Origin: Apodospora peruviana
Taxonomy: Eukaryota; Ascomycota; Sordariomycetes; Sordariales; Lasiosphaeriaceae
Assembly: GCA_033439685.1 (NCBI GenBank)
Contig: JAUEDM010000006.1
Location: forward strand, 3,720,001-3,784,000
Reading direction: 5' to 3'
DNA: 64,000 nt
Shown: positions 32,540 to 44,125 of the stretch, in pieces
How positions within the stretch are numbered: position 1 is the stretch's first letter
How the letters are laid out: each line of letters begins with the position of its first letter
Notes under the pieces: generated by a model
The model's database searches: none
The model's input: the letters and a program-made list of their open reading frames with translations, nothing else
What the model was told of the DNA's origin: nothing
Translations under genes and position numbers: made by a program

Positions 32540-35500
32540 ATGGACCCATTCAGTCTCACGGTGGGAGCAATCGGGGTACTCACCGCCGTACAATCATGCC
32601 TGAAGTTGATCAAGAAACACGTCGGCCCGTCGGCCATGTCCTCAGCCGAGCTGGAAGGCCTCAAGAAAACTCTGTACGAATTCCACGGGGCCATGAGCAG
32701 TTTCAAGACACATCTAGATCTGCATGACGATGATGAAGATCGCATGACCACTCTTGAATACCTTCGGCCTGTAGTCGTCCGGTCGTCCGAGTCGCTGAAG
32801 ATCGTGCTCGAGTTTATAGATAGTGGCCGGAAAGAAAAGTTCTTTGGAGGAGCAAAGTTCGATAAGAAGGTCAAGGTTTCGCTCAAGGCCCTCGATGACG
32901 CGAGTAAGCTCTTTAGCATGGCAGTTCATGTCCAGCAGCAGTAGGAGATTCCAACAACTTCCATCTCCACCCGCTCGGCAACCACCGCAAAACTGACGGC
33001 AAACTTTAGGACAATCATGCTTGAGGTGAACCGTTACGTTGAAGATATAAGCGACAACGTAAAGGAGGTCCAAAACCTGCAGATAAGCGATCATGAAGGT
33101 ATGATTTCCCGATATCATGTCTTGAAACAAGACCATAACTAACCGAGGGCATCAGACAGCTTGTACAAGGAGATCAAAGCATGGCTCGGCGCGCAGGACG
33201 ACAACAACATGAACAGCGGCCGATACGAGCAGAACCTGGTGGACCGTCATGCCGGCAGCGGCGAGTGGCTCTTTAGCCATGCTTCGTTCCAGCAATGGTT
33301 GGATACAAGCAACAAAGGGATGCAGTCCAACCTATGGCTGAAGGGTCCGCCAGGAACCGGAAAATCCTTTCTCTGCTCCACGGCCATCGACAAAGTCTCC
33401 AACAGACAGCCAAATGATGCCTGCTGCTTATACTACTTTCACCGGTTCGACGACCAATCTGGTGCTGGCTCTGACGGAGGAACGGGTACGAGGGCAGCCG
33501 CGCTGCTCGTCGACCAACTGTTCCACCACTTCTGGCGACTAGACAAGCGGGTTGCTACCCCAGTGAGCACGTACATCATGACTGTTCAAAAGACTGTCAA
33601 GTCTATTACGGCGGTTGCTCGCCTGATTCTCAAGCATGGTCATCAGCATGCCGCGCCCAACACGGAGCCGGTACACCTGTTTGTCTTCCTTGATGGCCTG
33701 GACGAGAACAAGGACGCCCAGTCCCGTGGAACTCGAGAGATCATGGGCATGTTCGACGGTTTTGAGGCAGAGGTGCCGATGATTCTCAGAGTCTGGATAA
33801 GCTCGCGGCCGACAAATTTCTTGAACAAATGCCTCGAGAATTGGCCAGTGATAAGCGTGGAAGAAGGGAGCAAGACCGACGTCGAGGAGTTCCTCAAAAG
33901 CGCTTTGCAGGAACTACAGAATGACGAGGATATGGTCGATTGGACCCAAGAGATTGAGGAGAAACCTCGTAAGTCCTGAGAGCTGATACTCATCCAAAAC
34001 TGGGATTTTGGGTTTTGCATAACTGACTCACTGTTTTAGTCCACGATTGGGTCCTTTCAAAGCTACAGACCAGAGCCAAGGGCAACTTTCTGTTTGCTAG
34101 ATTGATGGTCAGCCAGCTGAAGGACGTAGCCATCACCGTCGACGACATCATCGAGTTCGTCAAATCGAGCTTGCCCACCGATCTGACGCAGATATACGGC
34201 AGAATTTTCGACCAATACCAACTCGCTCAGCATAAATACTTGAGGTGTGAGAGAACCAACCCCTATCCGCCACAAAGGGATGCTAACATTGATATGTCAT
34301 GGCGCAGCTTGCTTTTCTCATTGCTCGCGTTTGCCCGTCGGCCGCTGCACTACGACGAGATCCGCGAAGCCATGACATTGGCGTTATCAGACCCAAGCAA
34401 AGGCGGACTGGATCCACGAAAAGTGCCAAACATCAAGGGCATGTTTGCTCCACTGATAGAAACACAAATCGACCCCAATGAGCCCGGAAATCCGCTCTGC
34501 CGGCTCTGCCACTCGACAGTCCAGGAGTTCTTGACCACCAACCCGGGCGTTCTGCGCATACAAATATCTCCATCGAAAGTCGGGGACCTCTGTCTTCGTT
34601 ATCTCTCCCAAGAGAGGTACTCGAAGCTATGGGAACTGCCGTCGGGCGATCAGCACGAACCCTTGACCCTTTTCTCGGATGACGTGGTCAACACGCAGCA
34701 CCACGCCTTTTTGCCGTATTGCGCAAAATACTGGGACCGTCACCTCGAAGACCTTAATCCGACACCAGAACTTTACAGATCAGTCTGCGAGTTTCTGAAA
34801 TCGCCGAATTTCCAGACACTGATCCAGGCCCAGAGCCTGTTTGTGACTCATCAGTTTACTTTCCTCAAGACTCTGATGTATCGCCGAGTCTTCCCCCGTT
34901 GGTTCGCGCAGGATCCACAGAATGCAAAGGATCCCAAACTCAGCGAACAATTTGGTCACGAGGGCTACAAAAGAGCCATCGAATACCGCCATTTCATGTA
35001 TGAATGGGGCTATCTGCTGGAACGCGCAACCTGTCTGAATGCAACTCCGGGAAAGTGTTTTGATGAGCATTTCCGCGGAGAAGTCGACCGTTGCCTGAGC
35101 GGATTACTCGGCCCGACGCACTTCATGAACGGGATGAAGGAGAGGTATCCAAGCTTCATGTTGACTCACGAGCCGTTCGAGTACGACAAGTCGACGCAGT
35201 CAGTGATTGCCGAGGCGGTATTTTCAGATGTCTTTCAGTTCATGATTGTTTCATCGCCCTCACGGTGAGTACCTTAACCTACACTTAGCTCACGCGATAT
35301 TATGGGCTGGCACTGACAACACACGCAGAGACTCATCAGATGTTCGCTTTGACGTATGGGACCTCTCACAGTCTGAACCGCCCAGACTGGTATCTACCCG
35401 TCTCAACCCCACGACCAGTAAAGATCTCATATCGAACGTGCCTGTCTCCAATGAAGCCGCAGGCGCTTTCATGCTCGGAAACAACTTGAAGCTTCTCCTC

Positions 35501-37231
35501 GACCGACGAGCAGGCCGCGATATCCTCAACGACTTTGTTGTGCAAAAACACGGAGCTGAGGGAGGAGAAGACCAAGACAAGTTTGAGCCACTGTCGACCG
35601 ACTTTGCCAGCCGAGGCGAAATCGTCGTCGTCGGGAGTCGGAACGTGCATAAGAAACGCCGAAAGAATACGGCTGCTGCTGCTGCAAAAGCCAAACCAAG
35701 CAAAATCATCGACCCAGGAGACTCGGACTCGGATAATTCATCTGGTGATGAAAGTGACCATGACGACGACGACGCTGATGGCTATTCGTCAGAAGACAAC
35801 TCAGCCTACGAGACCTGCAGTGAGGGGTCGACCGATTTCGAGTCGGACGAATCATCGGCATCTGATTGCGAATCGATAGACGACGACAACGACGAATCCG
35901 ACAACGACGACGGCGACGAGTCTGATGCCGACAAGGACTTCTCAGACTCCTCCGACGAAAGCAGCGAAGATGAAACCAAAGCGAAACCGAAGCAGACCAA
36001 AAGAGACGCTCTAGTCCTGACCACCCGACCGGAAGAGGACGAAGAAGAAGGCGACTTTTCTCTCAAAGGCGAAGAGTCAATCAGCACCACTACCACAACA
36101 AGCCGTCCAACGTGGCCAGGCCAACCAAACCGCTTGCGAGACAAGAGGGACAGAATCACTAGTTCAGTAGCCGTTTATAAAGTCATTTCTGGCACAAAGG
36201 TCCGCCTGTTCCACTACGAACACGACATTCCGGCGATGCTGTACCACTCCCCTCCCGCATTACACCCGCATGCTGCGCTACTAGTCTGGCCGCTGGGGGG
36301 AGGCGGCGAGGTTCTTTTTGCCGATTTTGAGGAAAAGACGTACTTTGTCAGGGCAATGATGCCCACCACGCGAAATACTCGGCACATATGCATGAAAGTT
36401 CGGTTTTCGCCGTGTGGGCGGTACGTTCATATCGCTAGTGTTGAGGCAAGGCTTGTCATAAATACTACTGCTAGTAGGCAAAAGAAGAAGGCGACCCTGG
36501 ACGATAAGGAGATTGTCGTCTCGCTGTTCGTTACGACGCATCGGCTCTCTGTGCACAAGACTACGCGCAGTCCACCGAGGTTGGTGCACAAGGTTAAGTT
36601 GGCCTTGGGGCAGTTCAGCGGTCTCTCGCTTGCGAGGTTGCCGTTTACGTTTACCTGGACAGATGAGTATCTACATTTCACGGTGAGCGGTACCAGGCTC
36701 AGTATTTTTCGCGTTGGGCTGTTCCGGTCAGCCGGCGGTGCTCCTGTTGTGACGGCGCCGACGTTGTCGGTCATGTTACCGCTTTCTGCGTCGAATAGGG
36801 AGGTGCATTACCTCCCACCACCTTCACCAGGCACAAAAGGGGGAAGGGGTGTGGTGTTACTGGGCAGTTATGATAAGGGCAATCGACATGTTAGTCTCAG
36901 TCATCGAAAGGGAAGTCTCGAGGTAATACTGAGGGCGATGAGGCGCGGCATGGGCGATATGGACGGCAAGAAGGAGTTGATGTGGTACGCTTGTCCCCCC
37001 GCCGTGATCTTTGTTGATGAAGACAAAGATTTGGGTGGGTGGAAGCCGCTTGTGGTGGCTGATGAGGATAAGGACGAGGAAAGCAGCATGGGTATCGTGG
37101 CGGGCACGTCGACGGACAGACTCAGAGATGGCAGGTTGACAAGGCGGATCGAGGCTTTCAATTGGCAGGATGATATGGATCTGGAAGGGATTTGCGAGAA
37201 CTGCCATGCGCCTATTTCGACGGCGGATTGA
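32540..37231 (+). CDS. Large NACHT-type STAND NTPase (NLR-like) with acidic linker
   Basis: Exons 32540-32940, 33010-33098, 33156-33968, 34040-34244, 34308-35264 and 35329-37231 join in frame to about 1455 residues. Residues 1-160 resemble the helical N-terminal domain of fungal STAND proteins (MDPFSLTVGAIGVLTAVQS). The NACHT NTPase has Walker A GPPGTGKS (about 227-234) and Walker B LFVFLDGLDE (about 338-347), then a winged-helix part. After about residue 950 lies a stretch of roughly 90 residues that is almost all Asp, Glu and Ser. The C-terminus has beta-propeller-like pieces (FDVWDLS, VRFSPCGRYVHIAS) but no clear repeat array. Fungal NLR-like proteins sense ligands and start incompatibility or immune-like responses. 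The ligand is unknown. Two introns (69 and 63 nt) are multiples of three. Confidence 0.88.
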
Positions 37232-37431
37232 GGGCAAGTAAGTACCAAGGTAGAGAGAGACTGGAGGCTTGCCTAGGTATCGTCTGGGGTAATTCGGAAT
37301 ATATGAATCTAACTATTCAGGAGCAGAACCAATAACATGATCATTCTTCCAAAAACCGGAATACCGTTACAAATGGCAGCTCGCCCTGTCCAAGTACACT
37401 ATCGATCAAACATGAAATAGCTGAAGCCCGC

Positions 37432-38073
37432 TCAGAGCTTCCCCTTGACAGCCTTAGCAAAGGTGTCGCAGTTATTGGTCTTGACATTGTACGTCTTCTG
37501 AGCTTCGACGTCGGTCCAGGCCTTTGCAAATTTTTTGGCAGCAGCGGCCTTGGAGCTGGTGGTCTCGCCTCCCCAGACGAGGACCTTGTCGCTGTCCTTC
37601 TTCCACCCGTAGTTGCGCTGGATGATGCCGGTCTTGTCGGTGTCCTTGATCTCAATCATGTGGTGCAACTCGGCTACGAAGTCGCGCTTGAGCACGGCGT
37701 TCTTGCCCTTGCCCTTGGGCGTCTCCTTAATCTGGCCCACCACGACGCCGACGTGGTTGAAGCCGAGGGCATCGCGCAGCGCCTTGATCTCGGCCGCCGA
37801 CTCACCATCGCCGTCACCAATGGGGTCACGGGGCCACTGGAGCCAGAACCAGTAGAAATTCCCGTTCACGAGAGGGGTGTGAGCCTTGCTGGCGGCCTTG
37901 TACTCGTCTGTGTCCTCGTTGGGGACATCGACGCGTGGGGATAGCTCGTAGACATTGCTGCGTTGGGCTACCTCTTGGACCCGGTTTGCTGCCACTTGCG
38001 CGCGGTGGTCATCGCGGGGACTGGCGACGACGAGCGTGGCCAGAAAGGCAGAGACGAAATATGAGAATTTCAT
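37432..38073 (-). CDS. Secreted protein with His and Asn-Cys motif (effector-like)
   Basis: Single exon of 213 residues. A signal peptide is clear (MKFSYFVSAFLATLVVAS, residues 1-18), and the mature part has no further membrane segment. A His-containing strand (AELHHMIEI, about 130-138) and a C-terminal NNCDTF with Cys202 resemble the His and Cys of small NlpC/P60- or papain-like folds. A hydrolase or transferase activity is therefore possible but unproven. The mature chain has only this one cysteine, unlike disulfide-rich effectors. It is convergent with the NACHT gene, with stops 200 bp apart. It is probably secreted outside the cell. The exact family is not recognised. Confidence 0.8.
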   Translation of the reverse strand: MKFSYFVSAFLATLVVASPRDDHRAQVAANRVQEVAQRSNVYELSPRVDVPNEDTDEYKAASKAHTPLVNGNFYWFWLQWPRDPIGDGDGESAAEIKALRDALGFNHVGVVVGQIKETPKGKGKNAVLKRDFVAELHHMIEIKDTDKTGIIQRNYGWKKDSDKVLVWGGETTSSKAAAAKKFAKAWTDVEAQKTYNVKTNNCDTFAKAVKGKL

Positions 38074-38999
38074 GTTGAATCAAAAGACTTTAAGAAGGTA
38101 CCGAGGTAGTGATGTGAGGTGTGGACTAAGTTCATAGAGAGTTGAAGTTGAACATGGACAAAGAGGAAACAACGCCCACCATCTTATATCTAATTCTGTG
38201 TCGTACGGACACAAATTCCAAATCTTTAATCCCATCTAAGAAAGCACTATTCCTGGTGACCCCTAGGCAAACTGCTCTAGACACGTCTTCATTTCAGCGG
38301 CCGCCGGCACAGCATGCTGACCGGGCCGGGTGTTGAGTCAACTGAACTTCAACCGCCATTAGTTGAAAACCACAGGTAAGTAAAAGTAGCCCCTTGCAGG
38401 ATCAAATGGTGCAGGCTGACCTGTTTCCTGAGAACTGAGTGCAGATCTCACAAGGAATGGCCCAACCTCACCCACTCGTATTTGCAATATATCAAGTCGG
38501 CGCTGGCTACAAATTGCAGGATCACGACAGGAATACAGATAGTGCTGAGTAAAACACTAAAACGCCTTACCCCAATAACCACCCAAGCATGACCACTGCA
38601 TAAATTGTGCCGGACTGTAGGGCCGTGCATGGGTGCTATTTTACACTGCCCCCTTTACATATATGCAAAAGTCGCGCAAAAAGATTCCCAGTTATTAATT
38701 ATCTAGTGAGATTCAGATCAAAGCCCTAAACCTGTGCCGTGTGAGTCATGCACCTCTGTGGCACCTCTGTGGCACCTCTGTTCTATGTATGACAGAACTA
38801 TATAATTTCGGGGCCTCGTACCCTTTGGACTACCCGTGCCTACAAGTGTCTTACCAGGCCATCGGCCCATCAACATTTACCCGGAATTGTTGTCCACTTT
38901 CTCACCCTCCACTGCCTCTTTTCAATCAATTGATATCACCAGTTCTCACCCAACACACTCCCCCAGTTCGAGCTACTGAAAGCTCACATCAGCCCCAAC
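38074..38999. other. Divergent intergenic region with an 11-bp triple repeat
   Basis: The 926 bp lie between the starts of the secreted protein and the TLDc gene. No gene is supported. GCACCTCTGTG occurs three times in tandem at 38750-38782 (the last unit ends TT). A CT-rich stretch precedes the ATG at 39000, as is common in fungal promoters. Confidence 0.5.
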
Positions 39000-40721
39000 A
39001 TGGAGAACAAATGGTCGGACAAGCAAATCAGCGACTGGGTTACTCAGGGTGCGCTGAGCAAGGAGGCTATCTGGGAACGGGTGGACAAGGCGGTGAAAGG
39101 CAGCTATTCCTTTGCCTTTGACGGTGAACCAAAGCCGATCCTCCCGAGCCTTTTCCACTCCCTCTCCACACCGGACGGTCTTTTGACCGAGGCCGCGTTC
39201 ATCGCCCTTCTTCAGACCAAAGCCGACCTCCCCCGGTCCCCGGACGGCGTCGCTGCCGCCAAGATCCTGTTTTCGAGTCTGGCATATCTCAGCACGCTGC
39301 CGTTCCCCTCCTCCACCACCACTATACCACCCAGTGACGGTCTCTCCTTCGCACAGCTCGCCCGGGCCTTGGTGTGGGTCATTCCCGACAACTACCAATA
39401 CATCGTGGAAGAAGGCAACCTGTCGCGCCAGCGGAGCAAGGCCGACCACCGGAGACTGATCTTCCAAAGCCTGGCCTTAAGGCTTGACCACAAGCCCTAC
39501 TACGACGCGGAAGCCGCCCGTCGGCTGGCGCTGCGCAACGCCTTCGAGGTGGAATACGAATCCCGCCGCGAACACTGCGCCCTCAACCACGATGACGACG
39601 GCGACGAGATCTACCACGACCTCCTGGATGTGCTCTACGGCACGCAGATTACACCCAGTGACCCTTGCTACGCCCCGGTCTACCGGGATGATTTCCGGCC
39701 CGTGGCAAAGCAGATCGCGGCAGAGCACGACCTGGATCAGATCTACGCCCTCGGCATTCCGGTCGAGCGCTTCGTGGCTCTTGCCAAGCTTCTCGTGGGC
39801 TTCCAGTTTACGCAGCTGGCCGAGTACCGTGACAGAAACGGCGATCTGGATTTATCCGGGTTCGATGCCGCCGCGCAATCCGTTTGCGCTGCTTTCTATC
39901 ACCAGAATGATGCCGAGCATTTGGGAGGGACAACATCCGGCGTCATTACCTGGCCGATGTTCGACCACGGCTTGAAAAACGTTGCGCCATACCTACTCGA
40001 CCCGCTGTACAACATTATCTGCATAATATTCATGCCGCATAAGCGCAGCCCTGGCATCTCGTACCTCCTCGACGCACCCAGCCTGCTGCCCAGCGGCACA
40101 CCACTTACCATGCCGCTTCTGAGCCAGCTGACTACTTTCCTCGGCGCATCGTTCGACTTTGCCTCGTTCCGCCGGACTTTGCACTATTCGGCCTCCTCTG
40201 ATGATAAGACAACATCCTCCGAGCAGCTCATCAGGGCGATGGAAACCATTCCTGAGTCGGCCGTGCTGGTGTTCTCGGCGCATGAATCCGAGGAGGAAAA
40301 TGATGGAAGGACAGAGTACATTTTTGGCGTGTTTAGTTACAAGCCCAAGCAAGACGGTTCCAGTATCCAGATCAATTCTTCTGTTGACCAGGAGCGGTGC
40401 GCCATCTTCCAGCTCGCTCCGGTTCAAGGCGTCTTTCGAGGCGTTGTTGGCAAGCCGGGCTGGACCCTGACAGACAGTAATACTGCAGTGTTTGGAAAGC
40501 TTGGTAGTAATAATGGCGGTGGCGGTGTAGTATTGAAACTCAAGGATGGCTTGCGAGCTGCTGATATCACACATGAAGTTCAGGTACCTGCCAAGAGCGG
40601 TAGTAATGGCGACGCTGACAGTAGTGGTGGCTGCGGCTACGTATACGAGCCAACTGCGTGGAGAGGGAACTGGTCACTGACTTCTCTTCACATCTCCGAC
40701 ATTGAGATTTGGACTGACTAG
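39000..40721 (+). CDS. TLDc domain protein
   Basis: Single exon of 573 residues. The N-terminal 390 residues are helical, including an acidic loop (HDDDGDE). The C-terminal part, about 395-573, matches a TLDc domain. It opens with LHYSASSDDKTTSSEQL and AVLVFSAHES, continues with YIFGVFSY, and ends with the TSLHISDIEIW block. This layout is like fungal RTC5/MEAK7-type proteins, which lack a signal peptide and act in the cytosol. TLDc domains are linked to V-ATPase regulation and oxidative-stress resistance. The exact role here is inferred from the family. The start is the first ATG after a pyrimidine-rich leader. Confidence 0.8.
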   Translation: MENKWSDKQISDWVTQGALSKEAIWERVDKAVKGSYSFAFDGEPKPILPSLFHSLSTPDGLLTEAAFIALLQTKADLPRSPDGVAAAKILFSSLAYLSTLPFPSSTTTIPPSDGLSFAQLARALVWVIPDNYQYIVEEGNLSRQRSKADHRRLIFQSLALRLDHKPYYDAEAARRLALRNAFEVEYESRREHCALNHDDDGDEIYHDLLDVLYGTQITPSDPCYAPVYRDDFRPVAKQIAAEHDLDQIYALGIPVERFVALAKLLVGFQFTQLAEYRDRNGDLDLSGFDAAAQSVCAAFYHQNDAEHLGGTTSGVITWPMFDHGLKNVAPYLLDPLYNIICIIFMPHKRSPGISYLLDAPSLLPSGTPLTMPLLSQLTTFLGASFDFASFRRTLHYSASSDDKTTSSEQLIRAMETIPESAVLVFSAHESEEENDGRTEYIFGVFSYKPKQDGSSIQINSSVDQERCAIFQLAPVQGVFRGVVGKPGWTLTDSNTAVFGKLGSNNGGGGVVLKLKDGLRAADITHEVQVPAKSGSNGDADSSGGCGYVYEPTAWRGNWSLTSLHISDIEIWTD

Positions 40722-40897
40722 TAGGGGATTTGAGTCGGCGGAGGAGAGAGGGATGGCATCGAACCCACAACCTTGAGATATCGGAGATATCGGAGATCCA
40801 TAAGAGTCTCACGCTCTATCTGCCTTTGTGTAAGTAGCCGGGCAATGTCCGGTGTTTGGTGCTGCCTGTTGATTTTGGCCCTTGGTGTGGTGGCATA

Positions 40898-43057
40898 TCA
40901 ACTTGGGGAGGTGGGCAGCGCGGTGCTCGCCGCCGAGCCTCCCGCCTCGGACCGACATACTCCATCAAGAAAAACAATTCGCTCCTCCACGCAGTCATCA
41001 AAGTAGGAAAAAATCTCCGAATCAAAAATCATCGTGTCTCTGAACCCATGCCTCCAGTGACTTGCCGACATGGCAAAAAGCCCGACCCTCTCGAAGCCGT
41101 CGTCCACTTTCATCACGAGCAGCCCTGCAATTCCGCACTCACATTGGCGATCCTCGGCCAAGTGGAGATGCCCATGGTCCATTTCCCTTATACTTCGGAC
41201 AGGCATATAGTACACTTCTGGGCCGTCGTCTGTAGTACCTCGGCCTTTGTGTTCGTTCCATGATCTTGGCAGTACCAAATCCCACAACTCCTCGGTATCG
41301 TAATAAATGTTGTGGGTGAACATGTCGTGCGTATCGGAGCTGCAACTTGAGGGTACTCTCCTCAGTCGAGCTTTCATCTCGAGGCGTGAACCGTAGACCT
41401 TGCCTGTTTTGTGGCGGTCTTTCGGGTGCGTGATGATGGTGACGTCCACTAGGCTAGCCATGAAGCTGATTTTTGCATTTCGGAGTGCCATCCAGTTCCG
41501 AGCGCTGACTTTACCCTCAGCCGACGCCCAAGACCATGTTGGGGCGCGGAACTCAAGTGACAACTGGGGGCGAGCCCGCCGATTATTAGGGTACCAGAGC
41601 AAGTCGGAGAGAAAAGTGCTCCTCCAAAGCCCGGCCAGATATTCATCCCCACTGCTCCGAGCGGCGATGATTCTCTCGGCAACTCCAGCCAGCGCGACGA
41701 GCTTATCCCCCGCCACCGAGAGGGCCAACTCGGAATACCTAGAGACGATATCAAACCAGACGGAATGCAGATTATGAGGAAACTGGGAGTCTGGGATCAT
41801 GTTCTGAGTGGCCCACTGAAACGAGCGGAGAGCTGTCGAGGCCGCGGACTTTCGATACAATGGCAACAGTAGCGGTGGTGAGAAGGAGTGAACCTCGCCG
41901 TTGACATTGCGTTCGCTGGCACGCAGTTTCTTACACGCGAAGCAGAGGCCTTTGGGCCCAAAGTAGAGCACCCGGGGAGAGAGCAGCAACTCCTGTAGGA
42001 TCCACGCCCGGCTGAACAAGCCGGATTCGGATCTCCTCTCTAGTTGCTCTAGCGTTCCCTCAAACCAATACAGATGGGCGTAGAGTTCTCGATTATCCGT
42101 TGTTGTGGAAATTCGACAGGGAGCAAAAGTGAAGGGGTTGCGTGTGGCGTAGCACCCATCTCGGCTGTCTTTGGCGGCCGCTGCGGCTATGTTGCAGTAC
42201 GTATTCTCGTAAACCGAGGCCATTGCCGAAGCTTCTTGGGCCCAGTCGTCGAGCGAGTCTTGAAGTATGCAGAGCGAGTCGATCCACAGGTACCGTACCC
42301 CAATAGACCTCGTGATGCGCAAGGCGTCGATGTATGTCGCGGGCATCTTTGCCACTGGTATGGCTTGTTGAAATGGCTGCAACGCCGACGCTGTCAAGCA
42401 AAGCACGTCGTTGATGTCGCCCCAGCAATGGCTGAGGGTGCAGTAATCCAGTCCAAGTTCAAGGTCAGTCGCCGAGGGAAGGTAAAGCCTGACGCTCAGA
42501 TCATCTTGGTCGGAAGCGTCACTGATCTCGAGAAGACGGGTCGGGAGAAATCGCCTGTTATCGCGGTGACCACATGTAGAACCATGTCGTGAAAGACAAG
42601 TTTCAACCCAGGTCCGGGCCAGATCGACATGGTCAGGAGAGCAGGTTTGAGCCTGGGCGAGCGCGGGATGGAGTGGAGTTGAGCTGTCCCCTTGGAAGAT
42701 ATCGACATAACTGAATCCGCTACCATAGCTGCATCTGATGATGAAACGCGCTCCCCTAGGGAGCCCCGATTTGGTGGTCTGGGTTCCGATCTCCAGGCGC
42801 AATGGCCTACAGGGTTCGTAGGTGTAACCGCGCTCGCCGTGACCAGGCAGTTTTGCTTTGATCAGAGTGCAAAAGTGACAACCTGAGGCTGCGCTTTGCC
42901 GTAATCGGTCCATATTATCGTGGAAGTGGTGCGTTTCGTTTTCCCGGGAGAGGCCTTTCAGGACCAATGAAGCACCGAAAATTGAATCGCAGCGCTCGCA
43001 AAGGCGGTGGAGTTGGTGTGGAGTAAAGCTTTTGTCGCTCATGGTAGACATCGACAC
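40898..43057 (-). CDS. HET domain protein, intact
   Basis: Single exon of 719 residues from the ATG at 43057 (a second ATG is 5 codons later). The N-terminus has paired cysteines (C20-x2-C23 and C60-x2-C63) that often precede HET domains and may bind metal. The HET domain covers about 200-360, with YCTLSHCWG at 205-213 and YLWIDSLCILQDS at 256-268. Next come the VYENTYCNIAAAAA block, SRAWILQELLLSP, and further on APTWSWASAEG. All usual blocks are present in one frame. It should mediate incompatibility-type cell death on recognition of non-self. It is tail to tail with the TLDc gene, with stops 176 bp apart. Confidence 0.93.
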   Translation of the reverse strand: MSMSTMSDKSFTPHQLHRLCERCDSIFGASLVLKGLSRENETHHFHDNMDRLRQSAASGCHFCTLIKAKLPGHGERGYTYEPCRPLRLEIGTQTTKSGLPRGARFIIRCSYGSGFSYVDIFQGDSSTPLHPALAQAQTCSPDHVDLARTWVETCLSRHGSTCGHRDNRRFLPTRLLEISDASDQDDLSVRLYLPSATDLELGLDYCTLSHCWGDINDVLCLTASALQPFQQAIPVAKMPATYIDALRITRSIGVRYLWIDSLCILQDSLDDWAQEASAMASVYENTYCNIAAAAAKDSRDGCYATRNPFTFAPCRISTTTDNRELYAHLYWFEGTLEQLERRSESGLFSRAWILQELLLSPRVLYFGPKGLCFACKKLRASERNVNGEVHSFSPPLLLPLYRKSAASTALRSFQWATQNMIPDSQFPHNLHSVWFDIVSRYSELALSVAGDKLVALAGVAERIIAARSSGDEYLAGLWRSTFLSDLLWYPNNRRARPQLSLEFRAPTWSWASAEGKVSARNWMALRNAKISFMASLVDVTIITHPKDRHKTGKVYGSRLEMKARLRRVPSSCSSDTHDMFTHNIYYDTEELWDLVLPRSWNEHKGRGTTDDGPEVYYMPVRSIREMDHGHLHLAEDRQCECGIAGLLVMKVDDGFERVGLFAMSASHWRHGFRDTMIFDSEIFSYFDDCVEERIVFLDGVCRSEAGGSAASTALPTSPS

Positions 43058-43466
43058 CGAAGAGTTCTAGTGATGGTGTTATTAGCTAGTTGGGCGGATT
43101 GAAGGTCATGGGTTCAAGTTGCACCGAGGTTGGGGACCTTGGTGGTTGGTGGTTGGAAGCTGCAGTACGGAATATCGCCATAGTTTCCCCGCTTCTGCCT
43201 GAGGCAGGGAAGTACAGGAAGGACCTTGCTATGCTGCCTAGAGTGGCAGCAGGGTGTCCTACGCCTGCCATCCTCAACGAAGCCCTCACCGTTCCTTCCC
43301 CTCATTGCAATTCCCAAGGACAACGTACCTACGGATACCTTACCTGCCTTGTGAATCAATATTTATGCCACCGTTTTCTTATGACGTAATAAGGGGACAA
43401 TACGAACGAAAAAGCAATTCAGTGCGCCCAGATTCGTCTTAGATTACCAGGCTATACTGACTGCAC
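43058..43466. other. Intergenic stretch
   Basis: About 400 bp upstream of the HET gene and beyond the Rieske gene stop. Short frames on both strands have no motif. It presumably carries the HET promoter. Confidence 0.35.
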
Positions 43467-44125
43467 TTAACCCATCCTCTGTTTTCTTCTCACCCAGACC
43501 TCTTTGTCTGTAGTACTGCCAGTGACATCACGTAACTGCACCTCCCATATCTTGAGCTTGTAGTTGCCGCGGTCGGCCATTCCGGAGAATAGGTCAAACG
43601 ACCAGCCGTGTTTGAGGCAGGTTATGCCGGCACTGAGGACTATTCCGAAGTCCTCTATGTCGAAGGGGATTCCATTGGAGAGAGGGAATGATGAGTGCGG
43701 GCATTGCTTCTTTCTGTCAACCCGGCCCAAAGGTTGAGTTGAAAGGGTCTTACATGATCGATAGCGTGAAACTTGCCGCGATACTGAAAGACCAGAACCT
43801 GATCTGTCAAGTCCATCATCTTGTCATCCGGTTGTCCGATGTCGGAGGCCGATGAAGCGTCGTCGCTGGCTGTTGTGGTCGTTGTGCCTGAAATTGGCAC
43901 CTCTGTCCTCTGAGCGCTGTTGTCTTTGGGAACGTAGAAAGCTTTGCATCCAAGTCGTTTTAGGCATGCATCTGTGCTAGATGGCCGAGGCTGCGATAAC
44001 GCGCCGTTGTCTTGCGGGTCGGAGGAATCGCGGTCGTCCTGGCCGAGATCGGGGAACGAGGAGGCAAGACCGACGGAGAACCAGTCGTTGCCCGATCGGG
44101 ATGGTGCCCGAAATGGATTGAACAT
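43467..44125 (-). CDS. Rieske [2Fe-2S] domain protein
   Basis: Two exons: 44125-43754 and 43709-43467, about 204 residues. The cluster ligands are C127-P-H129 (QCPHSSF) and C155-L-K-H158 (TCLKHGW). Each is a Cys-x-His or Cys-x2-His pair as in Rieske proteins. The gap between the pairs (25 residues) is longer than the usual 15-17. The first motif follows the intron directly. The donor is GTAAGA and the best in-frame acceptor is AAAG. Only an acceptor 3 nt further on keeps the same frame. The first 100 residues are Ser/Thr-rich and unstructured. No oxygenase catalytic domain is attached, so it is probably a small electron-transfer or accessory protein. Confidence 0.75.

Noticed and set aside
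35806..36159. Ser-rich minus frame of 117 codons
   Set aside because: It is the shadow of the Asp/Glu/Ser linker of the large NACHT gene.
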